A DNA stretch of 64,000 bases from JARRLC01 sp050290865 (GCA_050290865.1 JBNKIW010000010.1:42601-106600); one strand, 5' to 3'. Counted from the stretch's first letter, positions 18,525 to 27,970 are shown. The notes: generated by a model not told the origin, from the sequence alone. A program made the numbers and translations.

Positions 18525-19034
18525 ATGAACACCCTTGAGTTGAGAGCCTCGGCCTTGGTCAATCCGGCCTCGGGTGTCGCGAACGACTATCTGAACCATT
18601 TCAACGAGATTCTCCTCCTGATCGAGAATTTGCCCGCGCTCCTGCCGGAGATGGTGGACGAGCTTTTGGGTTGGAAACCCGTCAGCTACCGGGGCTATTT
18701 CGAGAGGTCGCCTCTGCCGGCCGCCAAGGAGACGCTCGAAATCTACGACAGCCTGGGCGAGGAGTTCCGGCGCGACTTCGAGTCGATGATCGAACTTCTC
18801 GACAAGATCATCCTGCAAAGCATCGCCGTCATTGCCGACCACCGGTGCCCAGACGGGACGATCGACGCCGACGAAATCTCCGACACCTGCGCGGAACTCT
18901 CGGTGCAGCTTCGCACCGTCCTCGACCGGACTGCCGATCTCGTCAATCACGGCTACGCCCCGCCCCTGGAAACCCCGCAGCACATGGCGGATCGTATCCT
19001 CGGAGCAAAATCGAACAAGAGCACCGGCGCGTAG
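18525..19034 (+). CDS. Conserved protein of unknown function upstream of cheA
   Basis: The 169-residue protein is predicted to be mostly helical and acidic, with no membrane segment or signal peptide. A run of helices (SGVANDYLNHFNEILLLIEN, DSLGEEFRRDFESMIELLDK) suggests a helical bundle. GGAGG lies 6 bp before the ATG. It is 16 bp upstream of cheA on the same strand, so it is almost certainly co-transcribed with the chemotaxis genes. I infer a link to chemotaxis from position only. Confidence 0.7.
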   Translation: MNTLELRASALVNPASGVANDYLNHFNEILLLIENLPALLPEMVDELLGWKPVSYRGYFERSPLPAAKETLEIYDSLGEEFRRDFESMIELLDKIILQSIAVIADHRCPDGTIDADEISDTCAELSVQLRTVLDRTADLVNHGYAPPLETPQHMADRILGAKSNKSTGA

Positions 19035-19050
19035 GATCTGAGGGAATCAC

Positions 19051-21807
19051 ATGGACGAGCTACTGAGCGAATTCCTGACCGAGACGGCGGAACATCTGGA
19101 AGGCGTCGAAACCCAGCTCGTCCAGTTCGAGCGCGACCCGGGTGATGCCTCGCTGGTCGCCGGCATCTTCCGGCTCGTCCATACGATCAAGGGCACGTCG
19201 AGCTTTCTCGGGCTGCACCGCCTGCAGCACGTCGGGCACGCCGCGGAGACCCTGATAGGCAAGCTCCGCGACGGCGCGCCGCCCACCGAGGAAATGGTTT
19301 CGCTGATCCTGGAGGCGATCGACCGCATCAAGGCGATCGTGGACGACATCCGGCGGTTGGGCGAGGAACCCGCGGGCGACGACTCCGAACTCATCAACGC
19401 GCTGGAAGCCAACGCCGAGGAATGCGTCATCGGCGGACCTGCCGCGGCTGTACAGGAAGCAGTGGCCCCCGAGGCCGCGCCCAAGGAAGAGCCCAAGGAA
19501 GAGCCCAAGCAGGCGGCTCCGAAGAAGGCGAAGGCTCCGAGGAAAGAAAAGGCCGCCCGCAAAGAGGAAGCCGCGAAGAAAGCGGAAGCGGCGGAAGCCG
19601 CCGCGGAGGCGGAAGCGGAAGCAGAGGCCGCCGCGGAAGCAGCGGCGGAAGCCGAAGAGGAAGAGGCCCCTGCGCCGGTCGCGGCGCCCCCGCCTGCCGG
19701 TGGTGGCCAGAAGCCGCCCGCCTCGCGACCTGGCGCGGCGGAAGCGGTCGGGAAACCTCAGGGCGCCGGTCCGGCGCGCAGCGCCGAGACGATCCGCGTC
19801 GCTGTGGACACGATCGAGCGCATCATGCAGCTCGTCTCCGAACTGGTGCTGACGCGCAACCAGCTCCTCGAACTCACGCGCAATCGCGAGAACGACGTGA
19901 TCAAGCCGCCGCTGCAGCGGCTTTCGAGCCTGACCACCGACCTGCAGGACGCGGTGATGCGCGCCCGCATGCAGCCGGTCGGCCGCCTGTTCTCGAGCCT
20001 GCCGCGTCTCGTCCGCGAGCTGTGCACCGATCTCAGCAAGAAGATCGACCTCATAACCGAGGGGGCCGACACCGAACTCGACCGCCAGCTCATCGAAGTG
20101 CTGCGCGATCCGATGACGCACATCATCCGCAACTGCGCCGACCACGGCATCGAAACGCCGGAAGAGCGCGTCGCTGCGGGCAAGCCCGAATTCGGTGAAA
20201 TCCGGGTCTCGGCGTCGCATGAGGCCGGCCAGATCACGCTCGACATTTTCGACGACGGCCGCGGCCTCAATCTCGAAAGGATCAAGCAGAAGGCCATCAG
20301 CCAGGGCCTGACGACCGAGGGGCAGCTCGCTCAACTGAGCACCGAGGAAATCTGTCAATTCACCTTCGCGCCCGGTTTCTCCACCGCTGCCAAAGTGACG
20401 AGCGTCTCGGGACGCGGCGTCGGCATGGACGTCGTGCGCTCGAATATCGAGTCGATCGGCGGCTCGGTGTCGCTCACGACGGTGCCCGGCAAGAGCACCC
20501 GCGTCTCGCTGAAAATCCCCCTCACGCTGGCCATTGCTCCGGCGCTCATCGTCCGCGTCGCCAACCAGCGCTTCGCTCTGCCGCAACATGCGGTGGTGGA
20601 AGCCGTGGGCCTCGGCAAGGACTCGCGCCATGTCATCGAGAAGGTGCAGGACGCGCTGGTGCTGAAGCTGCGCGATGAAGTGGTACCCGTGCTCGATCTC
20701 AGCACCATTCTGAGCATCGAAAACGAGCAGGAGGAAAACGAGCAACTCGTCGTCATCCTCCGCGTCGGCACGGATTCTTTCGGCATCCGGGTCGATGAAG
20801 TTCTCGATGTGCAGGAAATCGTCGTCAAGCCGCTCAATCCGTCGCTGGCCCATCTCAAGGCGTTCGCCGGCCAGACGATTCTGGGCGACGGCTCGGTGGT
20901 GCTGATCCTCGATCCGAGCGGCATCGGCACGCGGCTCGGTATCGAGAAGTCCTCGGAGAAGCGCGAAGCCGCCAAGGAGGTACACGGTCCCGTGGAAAGC
21001 ACACGTCTCGTCCTCTTCCGCGCTGGCGAAGGCCTGCCCAAGGTTCTGCCGCTCTCGCTCCTGTCGCGTATCGAGATGGTGGAGCCCGCGCGCATCGCCC
21101 AGTCCGACAACCGTTATGTGATGCTGCATCAGGGCCGCCTGATGCCGCTTCTCCCGACCTCGCCGATGCAGGAGATCGGGCAGGCGGGGCATCCCGTGCT
21201 GGTCATCACCGCGAACAACCGAACCATCGGCCTGCTGGTCGACGAGATCATCGACATCGTCGAGGAGAAGCTCGATATCCAGCTTCCGAGCCTCACGGAC
21301 GACGTCGTCGGGTCCGCGGAGATCAAGGGCGAGCCGGTCGAACTCATCGACGTCACCTATTACCTTCAGGCGGCCTACTCCACCATAAACGAGGAGGAGG
21401 CGCAGAGCGTTCTGCTCATCGATGACGACCTGTTCTTCCGCGATACGCTGAAGCCGGTGCTCATAGGCGCGGGCTACGCCCTGACGACGGCGGAGACGGC
21501 GGAACAGGTTCGCGAGATCTACGAGCACAATCCCGACTTCCGCGTCGTCGCCGTCGATGCCGAGATGCTCGATGAGGACGGGCAGAACCTGGCGCAGGCC
21601 CTGCGCGACCGCCTCCCGGGCGACTTCCCGCTGGTGCGCCTGTACAACCAGCCCGCCCATATGGTTGCCGGCATGCCCGTCGATCATCCGATGACGATCA
21701 ATATCAGCAAGCTTGACCGGCAGTCGCTGCTGGCGACGCTCGCGTCCATTCTGACGACGCAGGAACAGCAGGCAGAGGCGGCCGGTTCGACGGAGATGGC
21801 GGCATGA
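19051..21807 (+). CDS. cheA: Hybrid chemotaxis histidine kinase CheA with tandem CheW-like domains and C-terminal receiver
   Basis: The 918-residue kinase has an N-terminal HPt domain with phosphorylated His44 (LVHTIKGTSSFLGL). A linker of about 120 residues very rich in Ala, Glu, Lys and Pro replaces the usual P2 domain. The dimerization helices follow, then an ATPase domain (N box PMTHIIRNCADHGIE, G boxes DDGRGLN and GRGVGMDVV), two CheW-like domains (about 500-630 and 655-780) and a receiver-like domain (about 785-905). In the receiver the acidic pocket (LLIDDD) is present and the likely phosphoacceptor reads VAVDAEM, but the usual Lys-Pro is replaced by SKLD. Its stop overlaps cheW by 4 bp. 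Confidence 0.93.
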   Translation: MDELLSEFLTETAEHLEGVETQLVQFERDPGDASLVAGIFRLVHTIKGTSSFLGLHRLQHVGHAAETLIGKLRDGAPPTEEMVSLILEAIDRIKAIVDDIRRLGEEPAGDDSELINALEANAEECVIGGPAAAVQEAVAPEAAPKEEPKEEPKQAAPKKAKAPRKEKAARKEEAAKKAEAAEAAAEAEAEAEAAAEAAAEAEEEEAPAPVAAPPPAGGGQKPPASRPGAAEAVGKPQGAGPARSAETIRVAVDTIERIMQLVSELVLTRNQLLELTRNRENDVIKPPLQRLSSLTTDLQDAVMRARMQPVGRLFSSLPRLVRELCTDLSKKIDLITEGADTELDRQLIEVLRDPMTHIIRNCADHGIETPEERVAAGKPEFGEIRVSASHEAGQITLDIFDDGRGLNLERIKQKAISQGLTTEGQLAQLSTEEICQFTFAPGFSTAAKVTSVSGRGVGMDVVRSNIESIGGSVSLTTVPGKSTRVSLKIPLTLAIAPALIVRVANQRFALPQHAVVEAVGLGKDSRHVIEKVQDALVLKLRDEVVPVLDLSTILSIENEQEENEQLVVILRVGTDSFGIRVDEVLDVQEIVVKPLNPSLAHLKAFAGQTILGDGSVVLILDPSGIGTRLGIEKSSEKREAAKEVHGPVESTRLVLFRAGEGLPKVLPLSLLSRIEMVEPARIAQSDNRYVMLHQGRLMPLLPTSPMQEIGQAGHPVLVITANNRTIGLLVDEIIDIVEEKLDIQLPSLTDDVVGSAEIKGEPVELIDVTYYLQAAYSTINEEEAQSVLLIDDDLFFRDTLKPVLIGAGYALTTAETAEQVREIYEHNPDFRVVAVDAEMLDEDGQNLAQALRDRLPGDFPLVRLYNQPAHMVAGMPVDHPMTINISKLDRQSLLATLASILTTQEQQAEAAGSTEMAA

Positions 21808-22277
21808 TCGAGGCAGCGGCACTCAGGAAAGAAGACGCCGGCTACGTGACGGACACCGAAAGCAGTTATTTCACGGTGTACGTCAACGAAGAGATCTTCG
21901 GCTTGCCGGTCGAGAATACGCATACGATCTTCCGCATCACATCGGTAACGTCGGTGCCGCTCAGCCCGGGCGATATCTCCGGCCTTGTCAATCTGCGCGG
22001 CAAGATCGTGACGGCAGTTAATCTCAGGCGGCGGCTGAACATGCCCCACAGGGACATTCGCGATCCGCTGGCCATCGGCATCGAGCACAGGGGCGAGAAC
22101 TTCGCACTGATCGTGGACGAAGTGGGCGACGTGTTGTCCCTCGCCAAGTCGATGGAAATTCCGATCCCGACGCATTTCGATCCGCATCGCGCGCGCCTGA
22201 CGACCGGGCTCTATCGCGTCGGCAAGCTTCTGATACCGGTTCTGGACATCGAGGCGTTGTTCTCGTTCCAGAGCTAG
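21804..22277 (+). CDS. cheW: Chemotaxis coupling protein CheW
   Basis: The 157-residue protein is a single CheW domain (YFTVYVNEEIFGLPVENTHT, GLVNLRGKIVTAVNLRRRL, IVDEVGDVLSL) that connects CheA to chemoreceptors. Its ATG overlaps the cheA stop (ATGA), so the two are translationally coupled. About 165 bp separate it from cheY. Confidence 0.93.
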   Translation: MIEAAALRKEDAGYVTDTESSYFTVYVNEEIFGLPVENTHTIFRITSVTSVPLSPGDISGLVNLRGKIVTAVNLRRRLNMPHRDIRDPLAIGIEHRGENFALIVDEVGDVLSLAKSMEIPIPTHFDPHRARLTTGLYRVGKLLIPVLDIEALFSFQS

Positions 22278-22442
22278 TGCTGCGTTCCGGACGCTTGGGC
22301 TAGGGCGCCGGGATCGCAAGTGTCGGGAAAGGACACGGGCAGCAGCACGCACTGAAATTGGGGTTCGGGCCAACGCTTGAAAAACGGAGCGTTGGAGCCG
22401 GAACGCCAGCCGGGGGGCGGCAAAGGGGACTAGGAGGACTTG

Positions 22443-22811
22443 ATGAAGTACGCACTCGTTGTTGACGACTCGGCCGTGATCCGCAGGATTATCCGACGGA
22501 TGCTGGAGAGGCTCGAGTTCAGCGTCGTCGAAGCCGAGGACGCCATGGCGGCCAAGCGGGCCTGCGACGACAGCATGCCCGATGTCATTCTCCTCGATTG
22601 GAACATGCCGGAAGTCAGCGGCCTTGAGTTTCTCAAGGAGCTGCGGCAGATGCCGGGCGGCGCCGATCCGAAAGTCATCTTCTGCACAACCGAAAATCAT
22701 GTGACGAAGATTCAGAACGCCATCGAGAGTGGCGCCGATGAATATATCATGAAACCGTTTAACGAATTCATAATTCGAGAAAAATTAGAACAGATTGGAA
22801 TAGTCTTTTAA
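22443..22811 (+). CDS. cheY: Chemotaxis response regulator CheY
   Basis: The 122-residue protein is a stand-alone receiver domain. It has the acidic pair in LVVDDSAV, phosphoacceptor Asp in VILLDWNMPEVSG, the conserved Thr region in FCTTEN and Lys in YIMKPF. It has no output domain, consistent with direct action on the flagellar switch. ATG 22443 is preferred over the TTG just before it because AGGAGG (22432-22437) is 5 bp upstream. Confidence 0.92.
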   Translation: MKYALVVDDSAVIRRIIRRMLERLEFSVVEAEDAMAAKRACDDSMPDVILLDWNMPEVSGLEFLKELRQMPGGADPKVIFCTTENHVTKIQNAIESGADEYIMKPFNEFIIREKLEQIGIVF

Positions 22812-22864
22812 GACGTGTGGGCCACTATAGAGTGTGATGCCGTCCAGTTCGAAAGAAAGTAACG

Positions 22865-23737
22865 ATGGTAGAATTGCTGGGGGAGAGTGAAGCGCAGCGG
22901 GTGAGATCATTCGATGCGCTAAGGGCATACCTGCGCCGCGAGTCCGGCCTCATCCTTGATGCCGATAAACGGTACCTGGTTGAAAGCCGCCTGACAGCCA
23001 TCATGCGCCGCGAGTCGATGAACACGCTCACCGATCTCGTGAAGGCGCTTGAAGCTAAGGTAAAGCCGCGTCTGGCGCAGGAAGTCGTCCAGGCGATGAC
23101 GATCAACGAGACCTACTTCTTCCGAGACCGTCTGCCATTCGATACATTCCGGAACAACATTCTCCCGGATGTCATCAAGGCGCGTGCCGCGCAGCGCTCG
23201 ATCCGCATCTGGTGCGCGGCCTCGTCGACGGGGCAGGAGGCCTATTCGCTGGCCATCATCCTCGAAGAGACACAGGCCAAGCTCGCCGGGTGGAAGGTGG
23301 AGATCATGGCCACCGACCTGTCGGAGGCAGCCCTCAGCCGGGCCAAGGAGGCGCTCTACAGCCAGTTCGAGGTGCAACGCGGTCTCACGACAGCCCAGCT
23401 GCTGAAATATTTCACGCAGGTCGGCGATATGTGGCAACTCAAGGATCAGATCCGGAAGCGCGTCACCTACCGTCATCTCAATTTGCTCAATGAATACGCC
23501 TTGTTGGGCAATTTCGACATCATCTTCTGCCGCAACGTGCTGATCTATTTCGAAGCGGCGCGCAAGGGCGATGTCCTGAACCGGATGACGCGGATCCTCT
23601 CGCCCTCAGGGGCGATCATCCTGGGTGCCGCGGAGAGCATCATCGGGCTGAACACGAAGCTCGCTCCGCATCCTCAGTATCGCGGCGTTCTCATTCAGGA
23701 GGCGCACGCGCAGAGCCTGACGAAAAAGGCGTCCTGA
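22865..23737 (+). CDS. cheR: Chemoreceptor glutamate methyltransferase CheR
   Basis: The 290-residue protein has the N-terminal helical CheR domain (FDALRAYLRRESGLILDADK) and the SAM-dependent methyltransferase domain with IRIWCAASSTGQEAYSLAII, LLNEYALLGNFDIIFCRNVL and IYF. It methylates glutamates on chemoreceptors to allow adaptation. It closes the cheA-cheW-cheY-cheR run; cheB is not in the window. It converges on the chaC-like gene, with only 16 bp between the stops. Confidence 0.93.
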   Translation: MVELLGESEAQRVRSFDALRAYLRRESGLILDADKRYLVESRLTAIMRRESMNTLTDLVKALEAKVKPRLAQEVVQAMTINETYFFRDRLPFDTFRNNILPDVIKARAAQRSIRIWCAASSTGQEAYSLAIILEETQAKLAGWKVEIMATDLSEAALSRAKEALYSQFEVQRGLTTAQLLKYFTQVGDMWQLKDQIRKRVTYRHLNLLNEYALLGNFDIIFCRNVLIYFEAARKGDVLNRMTRILSPSGAIILGAAESIIGLNTKLAPHPQYRGVLIQEAHAQSLTKKAS

Positions 23738-23753
23738 GGAAGGGAGCGGCGTT

Positions 23754-24314
23754 CTATGCCGGGGTGCCGGGCCGGGTTTTCCCGTTGTGGCCGAGGCGCA
23801 TGAGCAACGCTTCGAGCGGCCGGTCCACGATCCCGCATTCGCGCAAGTGCTCCACGGTGTTGCGGACGTAATCCACATTCGCGCCCGACTGCCCGCGCCC
23901 GCGCCGGACCAGGCGCGCCTGCAGCTCCAGCGGCAGATTGCCCGCATACTGGCGATGGCTGCGGTTGACCATGTGAACCAGCGCGCGCACCGCGTTCCGC
24001 CTGCCGATGAGTTGCACCGGCCGGGTGATGGCGCGATAGACGTTCGTAACCTGCTCGCGCCGCCGCAGATAGGCGAGGACGCTCCGTGCGTCGGTGGCGG
24101 GGACATGGAAGGCGACGCCCTCGCAGTTGCCGCCGCAGTCCAGCCCGAGCACGAGACCCGGATACCGTTTCGTGCCGCGATGGATGTGGGAATAAACACA
24201 GAGGGCGCGGTGGGCGCCGCTCAGAACGGCATGCACCGCCTCGTCATGAACGAAATCCGGCCGCCACATCAGGGAGCCGTAACCAAAAACCCACAAACCG
24301 TCCCTGGAACTCAC
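23754..24314 (-). CDS. ChaC-like gamma-glutamylcyclotransferase
   Basis: The 186-residue protein has the ChaC nucleotide-like loop VFGYGSLMWRP, a Cys-containing segment GLDCGGNCEGVAFHV and the region NVYRAITRPVQL. Family members cleave glutathione or gamma-glutamyl peptides to 5-oxoproline. The gene starts with GTG overlapping the tyrA stop (GTGA), making it the last gene of a hisC-tyrA-chaC run. There is no clear functional tie to aromatic synthesis. Confidence 0.85.
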   Translation of the reverse strand: MSSRDGLWVFGYGSLMWRPDFVHDEAVHAVLSGAHRALCVYSHIHRGTKRYPGLVLGLDCGGNCEGVAFHVPATDARSVLAYLRRREQVTNVYRAITRPVQLIGRRNAVRALVHMVNRSHRQYAGNLPLELQARLVRRGRGQSGANVDYVRNTVEHLRECGIVDRPLEALLMRLGHNGKTRPGTPA

Positions 24315-25336
24315 GCGCTCTGCTTCTTCTTTTGCTTCTGCTTCTGTTGCTGCGGGCCGTGCTCACGGCCGAAGTCGGGCGCGGCCGTTTCCTGGCCCGC
24401 CTCGATGATGCCGCGGCGGATGGCGCGGGTGCGGGTGAACAACTCGAACAGCGCATCGCCGTCGCCCCAGCGGATGGCGCGCTGCAGGGCCGTCAGATCC
24501 TCCGTGAAGCGGCCGAGCATTTCCAGCACCGCCTCCTTGTTGTTGAGGAAGACGTCGCGCCACATGGTCGGGTCCGACGCGGCGATGCGCGTGAAATCGC
24601 GAAAGCCGCCCGCGGAGAATTTGACCACCTCCCTCTGCGTCACCGTCTCCAGGTCCGAGGCGGTGCCGACGATGTTGTAGGCGATCAGATGCGGCACATG
24701 GGAGGTGATCGCCAGCACCAGATCATGGTGCTCCGGCGTCATGATCTCGACCGCCGAGCCGCAGCCTTCCCAGAAGCGCTTGAGCCGCGCCACCGCGTCT
24801 TCATCGCTGTCGGGCAGTGGCGTCAGGATGCACCAGCGGCCGTCGAACAATTCGGCGAAGCCGGCTTCCGGCCCGGAATGTTCGGTGCCCGCAATGGGGT
24901 GGCCGGGGATGAAATGGATGCCCCGCGGCACATGGGGAGCGATGTCGCGCACCACGGCGGTTTTCACCGAGCCGACATCGGTGAGGACGGTGCCGGGTGT
25001 CAATGCCGGTGCGATGGCTTCGGCAAGCGCGCCATAAGTGCCCACCGGCGTGCAGAAAATCACGAGATCGGCGCCTGCAGCGGCCTCCGCCGGGTCGGCA
25101 AAGACGGCATCGCACAGCTTGAGGCGCGTGGCCGTTTTCCGCGTCGCCTCCGATCTGGCCGCGCCGGTGATACGCCTCGCCAGCCGCCCGCGGCGTATCG
25201 CGTGGGCGAGCGAAGATCCGATCAGGCCCAGGCCGATCAGCGCGACGTGGTCGAAATCGGACTGTGTTCGTCCTACCGCTTCGCTGCTTGAGGATGTTTT
25301 TGCCTGTCCTATCGCTTCGCTGCTTGAGGACGCCAT
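24311..25336 (-). CDS. Prephenate/arogenate dehydrogenase
   Basis: The 341-residue protein oxidatively decarboxylates prephenate or arogenate in tyrosine synthesis. It has an N-terminal nucleotide-binding fold (VALIGLGLIGSSLAHAIRRG), DVGSVKTAVV and the substrate-binding block PGHPIAGTEHSGPEAG. A non-conserved N-terminal leader contains a 12-residue duplication (ASSSSEAIGQAK / TSSSSEAVGRTQ) encoded by a 36-bp tandem repeat. ATG 25336 overlaps the hisC stop by one base (TGATG). The C-terminus is a Gln/Lys-rich tail. No ACT domain is visible, so feedback control by this protein is not evident. Confidence 0.9.
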   Translation of the reverse strand: MASSSSEAIGQAKTSSSSEAVGRTQSDFDHVALIGLGLIGSSLAHAIRRGRLARRITGAARSEATRKTATRLKLCDAVFADPAEAAAGADLVIFCTPVGTYGALAEAIAPALTPGTVLTDVGSVKTAVVRDIAPHVPRGIHFIPGHPIAGTEHSGPEAGFAELFDGRWCILTPLPDSDEDAVARLKRFWEGCGSAVEIMTPEHHDLVLAITSHVPHLIAYNIVGTASDLETVTQREVVKFSAGGFRDFTRIAASDPTMWRDVFLNNKEAVLEMLGRFTEDLTALQRAIRWGDGDALFELFTRTRAIRRGIIEAGQETAAPDFGREHGPQQQKQKQKKKQSA

Positions 25337-25342
25337 CAACCG
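25271..25342. repeat. 36-bp tandem duplication inside the tyrA 5' end
   Basis: Two adjacent 36-bp units share a core of 24 bp that differs at one position (25271-25294 and 25307-25330). They encode the duplicated Ser-rich 12-residue leader of the dehydrogenase. The length is a multiple of three, so the frame is kept. Confidence 0.8.
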
Positions 25343-26505
25343 TCCCCGTCCCCGTTCACGAACGCAGCCATGGCCTCGACCACGGCGCGGTTTTCGTGCT
25401 CCAGCCCGACGGTGAGCCGCAGCGCGTCCGGCAGATTGTACGCCTCCATGCGTCTCAGAATGATACGCCGGTCTTGCAGAAATTCGTCGGCATCCTTTGC
25501 CGTCCGGCCGGGCTCGGGTCCGAAATGGACGAGCACGAAATTGGCGACGCTGTCGGTCACCGCCAGGCCGAGCGCGCGGATTTCACGGACGAGCCAGCCG
25601 CGCCATTCGTCGTTGTGTGCGCGCGCGCGCTCGACATGGGCGCGATCGCCGAGAGCCGCCACCGCCGCAGCCATGCTCGGCCCCGGCACGTTGAACGGCC
25701 CGCGGACGCGGTTGAGCACAGCGGCGATGCCGGCGGGGCAGTAGGCCCACCCCATGCGGGCATTGGCCAGCCCGTAGATCTTGGAAAAGGTGCGCGTCAT
25801 CACGGTGTTCGGCGTGGTGGCGACCAGTTCGATCCCCGCCTCATAGTCGTTGCGGCTGACATATTCGCTGTAAGCCGCATCCAGAACCAGGATCACGCTG
25901 CCGGGCAGTCTGCGGCGCAGGCGGCGGACCTCGTCGAAGGGAAGATATGTGCCCGTCGGGTTGTTCGGATTGGCAATGAATACCATCCGCGTTTGCGGCG
26001 TCACGGCGGCGAGGATGGCGTCCACGTCGGTGCGCAAGTCCCTCTCCAGCACCTCGACGGGGGTCGCTCCGGCGGCCAGCGTCACGATCTTGTAGACGAG
26101 AAACCCGTGAAGGGTGAAAATCGCCTCGTCGCCCGGCCCGAGATAGGCCTGCGCCAGGATATGGAACAGCTCATCCGAGCCGCAGCCGCAGACGATGTGC
26201 GCCGGGTTGAGACCGTAGGCCGCCCCCAGCGCCTCGCGCAGTTCCGCAGCCGAGCCGTCCGGATAGCGGTCGAGTTGAGAGGCGGCGGTACGAAACGCCT
26301 CGATGGCGGCCATGCTGGGGCCCAGCGGTGTTTCATTCGAGGACAGTTTGATGACCGGCGCATCGCCACTCAGCTTGCTGCGGCCCGGGATGTAAGGCGA
26401 AATCTCCAGCACGCCGGGCCTCGCCACCGGCACGCGCGGCGGCAATATGTTCTGCGCTCCCTGGTTTCCGTCCGGGGAACCCTCGGCTTGGCCCGTTATG
26501 GACAC
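25336..26505 (-). CDS. hisC: Histidinol-phosphate / aromatic aminotransferase
   Basis: The 389-residue PLP enzyme of fold type I shows IKLSSNETPLGPSMAA, the PLP-binding IANPNNPTGTYLP, DAAYSEYV and the Schiff-base Lys in TRTFSKIYGLANARMGW. It transaminates histidinol phosphate; next to a prephenate dehydrogenase it probably also serves phenylalanine and tyrosine synthesis. GTG 26505 is preferred because AGGAG lies about 7 bp upstream and the N-terminus then approaches family length; the open frame continues to 26613 without such support. Divergent from metX. Confidence 0.88.
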   Translation of the reverse strand: MSITGQAEGSPDGNQGAQNILPPRVPVARPGVLEISPYIPGRSKLSGDAPVIKLSSNETPLGPSMAAIEAFRTAASQLDRYPDGSAAELREALGAAYGLNPAHIVCGCGSDELFHILAQAYLGPGDEAIFTLHGFLVYKIVTLAAGATPVEVLERDLRTDVDAILAAVTPQTRMVFIANPNNPTGTYLPFDEVRRLRRRLPGSVILVLDAAYSEYVSRNDYEAGIELVATTPNTVMTRTFSKIYGLANARMGWAYCPAGIAAVLNRVRGPFNVPGPSMAAAVAALGDRAHVERARAHNDEWRGWLVREIRALGLAVTDSVANFVLVHFGPEPGRTAKDADEFLQDRRIILRRMEAYNLPDALRLTVGLEHENRAVVEAMAAFVNGDGDG

Positions 26506-26690
26506 GTGTCTCTCCTGACGCTCGTCACTGAGGCTTGGCGGGCGTGTTACGCTATGCCGCTCAAGTACCTGGATGCCGGCGGAATACATAGGGTTCCGCG
26601 GGTGCGAATGCAAAGAAAAGATTGACTTTGGCTATCGACACCTTAGCTAACGCGAGACACGCTGCCAATGCCGTGATGGGATGGTTGCCG

Positions 26691-27860
26691 ATGACGGAGA
26701 CGCCGCAGACGCATTGCAGGACAGTATCAATCCCGGCGGACGAGCCTCTGCCGCTCGATAATGGCGGCCATCTCGCGCCTTTTTCGATCGCCTTTCAGAC
26801 CTATGGCGAGTTGAACGCCGACCGATCGAACGCGATCCTCGTCTGTCACGCGCTGACCGGCGACCAGTACGTGGCCGAGCGGCACCCCTTGAGCGGCAAG
26901 GCCGGCTGGTGGGAGACCGTCGTCGGGCCGGGCAAGCCCGTGGACACCGACCGCTATTTCGTCATCTGCCCGAACATTCTCGGTGGCTGCATGGGCTCCA
27001 CCGGGCCGGCCTCGGTCAACCCGGGGACGGGACGCCCCTACGGCCTCGATTTCCCCGTGATCACGATCCGCGACATGGTCCGCGCGCAGGCCCGCCTGAT
27101 CGAGCAGCTGGGCATAGCCGATCTGTTCTGCGTGATCGGCGGGTCGATGGGCGGCATGCAGGTGCTGGAATGGGCCGCCAATTACGGGGATAGGGTGTTC
27201 TCCGCCATTCCCATTGCCACGGCGCCCCGGCACTCGTCGCAGAACATCGCTTTCCACGAGGTCGGGCGGCAGGCCGTGATGGCCGATCCCGACTGGCGGC
27301 AGGGGCGCTATCTCGATCTGGGCGTGGCGCCGCGCAAAGGTCTGGCGGTGGCCCGCATGGCGGCGCATATCACCTATCTGTCCTCCAAAGCGCTGCATGA
27401 GAAATTCGGCCGCAAACTGCAGGACCGCGACGCCATCACCTTCGGCTTCGACGCCGATTTCCAGGTGGAGAGCTATCTGCGTCATCAGGGTTCGACTTTC
27501 GTGGACCGCTTCGATGCGAATTCATACCTCTATATCACGCGCGCCATGGACTATTTCGACCTCGCGGCGGACCACGGCGGCATCCTGGCGAATGCCTTCC
27601 GCGGCACGAAAACGCGGTTCTGTCTGGTGTCCTTCACGTCGGACTGGCTTTACCCCACGCGCGACTCGCGCGAGATCGTGAAAGCGCTGAACGCGGTTGC
27701 CGCCAACGTGAGTTTTGTGGAGATCGCTTCGGATAAGGGGCACGATGCCTTTCTTCTGCACGAACCCGAGCTGTTCGACACGATTTCCGGTTTCCTGAAT
27801 GCGGCGGCGGCGCGGCGCGGACTGCCGGCGGCCTGTACCCTGACGGCGGAGCACGTCTAA
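26691..27860 (+). CDS. metX: Homoserine O-acetyltransferase
   Basis: The 389-residue alpha/beta hydrolase-fold enzyme has the nucleophile elbow GGSMGGMQ, the segment FVICPNILGGCMGSTGP, and a catalytic His in SDKGHDAFLL. MetX acylates homoserine as the first committed step of methionine synthesis. ATG 26691 (MTETPQTH) follows GGGATGG by 6 bp and matches family length; an in-frame TTG at 26622 would add 23 residues without family support. metW follows on the same strand, the usual alphaproteobacterial pair. Confidence 0.9.
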   Translation: MTETPQTHCRTVSIPADEPLPLDNGGHLAPFSIAFQTYGELNADRSNAILVCHALTGDQYVAERHPLSGKAGWWETVVGPGKPVDTDRYFVICPNILGGCMGSTGPASVNPGTGRPYGLDFPVITIRDMVRAQARLIEQLGIADLFCVIGGSMGGMQVLEWAANYGDRVFSAIPIATAPRHSSQNIAFHEVGRQAVMADPDWRQGRYLDLGVAPRKGLAVARMAAHITYLSSKALHEKFGRKLQDRDAITFGFDADFQVESYLRHQGSTFVDRFDANSYLYITRAMDYFDLAADHGGILANAFRGTKTRFCLVSFTSDWLYPTRDSREIVKALNAVAANVSFVEIASDKGHDAFLLHEPELFDTISGFLNAAAARRGLPAACTLTAEHV

Positions 27861-27970
27861 GCTATGATTTCTGTGTACGGATTCCGGCCGTCTCTGCTGC
27901 CGGGGCTTGACCCGGCCATCACGACGGTGGCAGCTTGGGACTGGTATTTCCAGCATGGCAGACGGTAGTC

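Noticed and set aside
19060..21822. 920-codon open frame antisense to cheA
   Set aside because: It is a shadow of a GC-rich gene: Arg/Asp/Glu-rich with no domain, and cheA in the other frame is unmistakable. The same applies to the long antisense frames at 9089-11359, 16389-18383 and 31132-33120.
26506..26690. SAM-II riboswitch upstream of metX
   Set aside because: SAM-II elements are common before alphaproteobacterial metX, but the conserved GCTAAAAAGG-type end was not found; only GCTAACGCG is present and no pseudoknot could be drawn.
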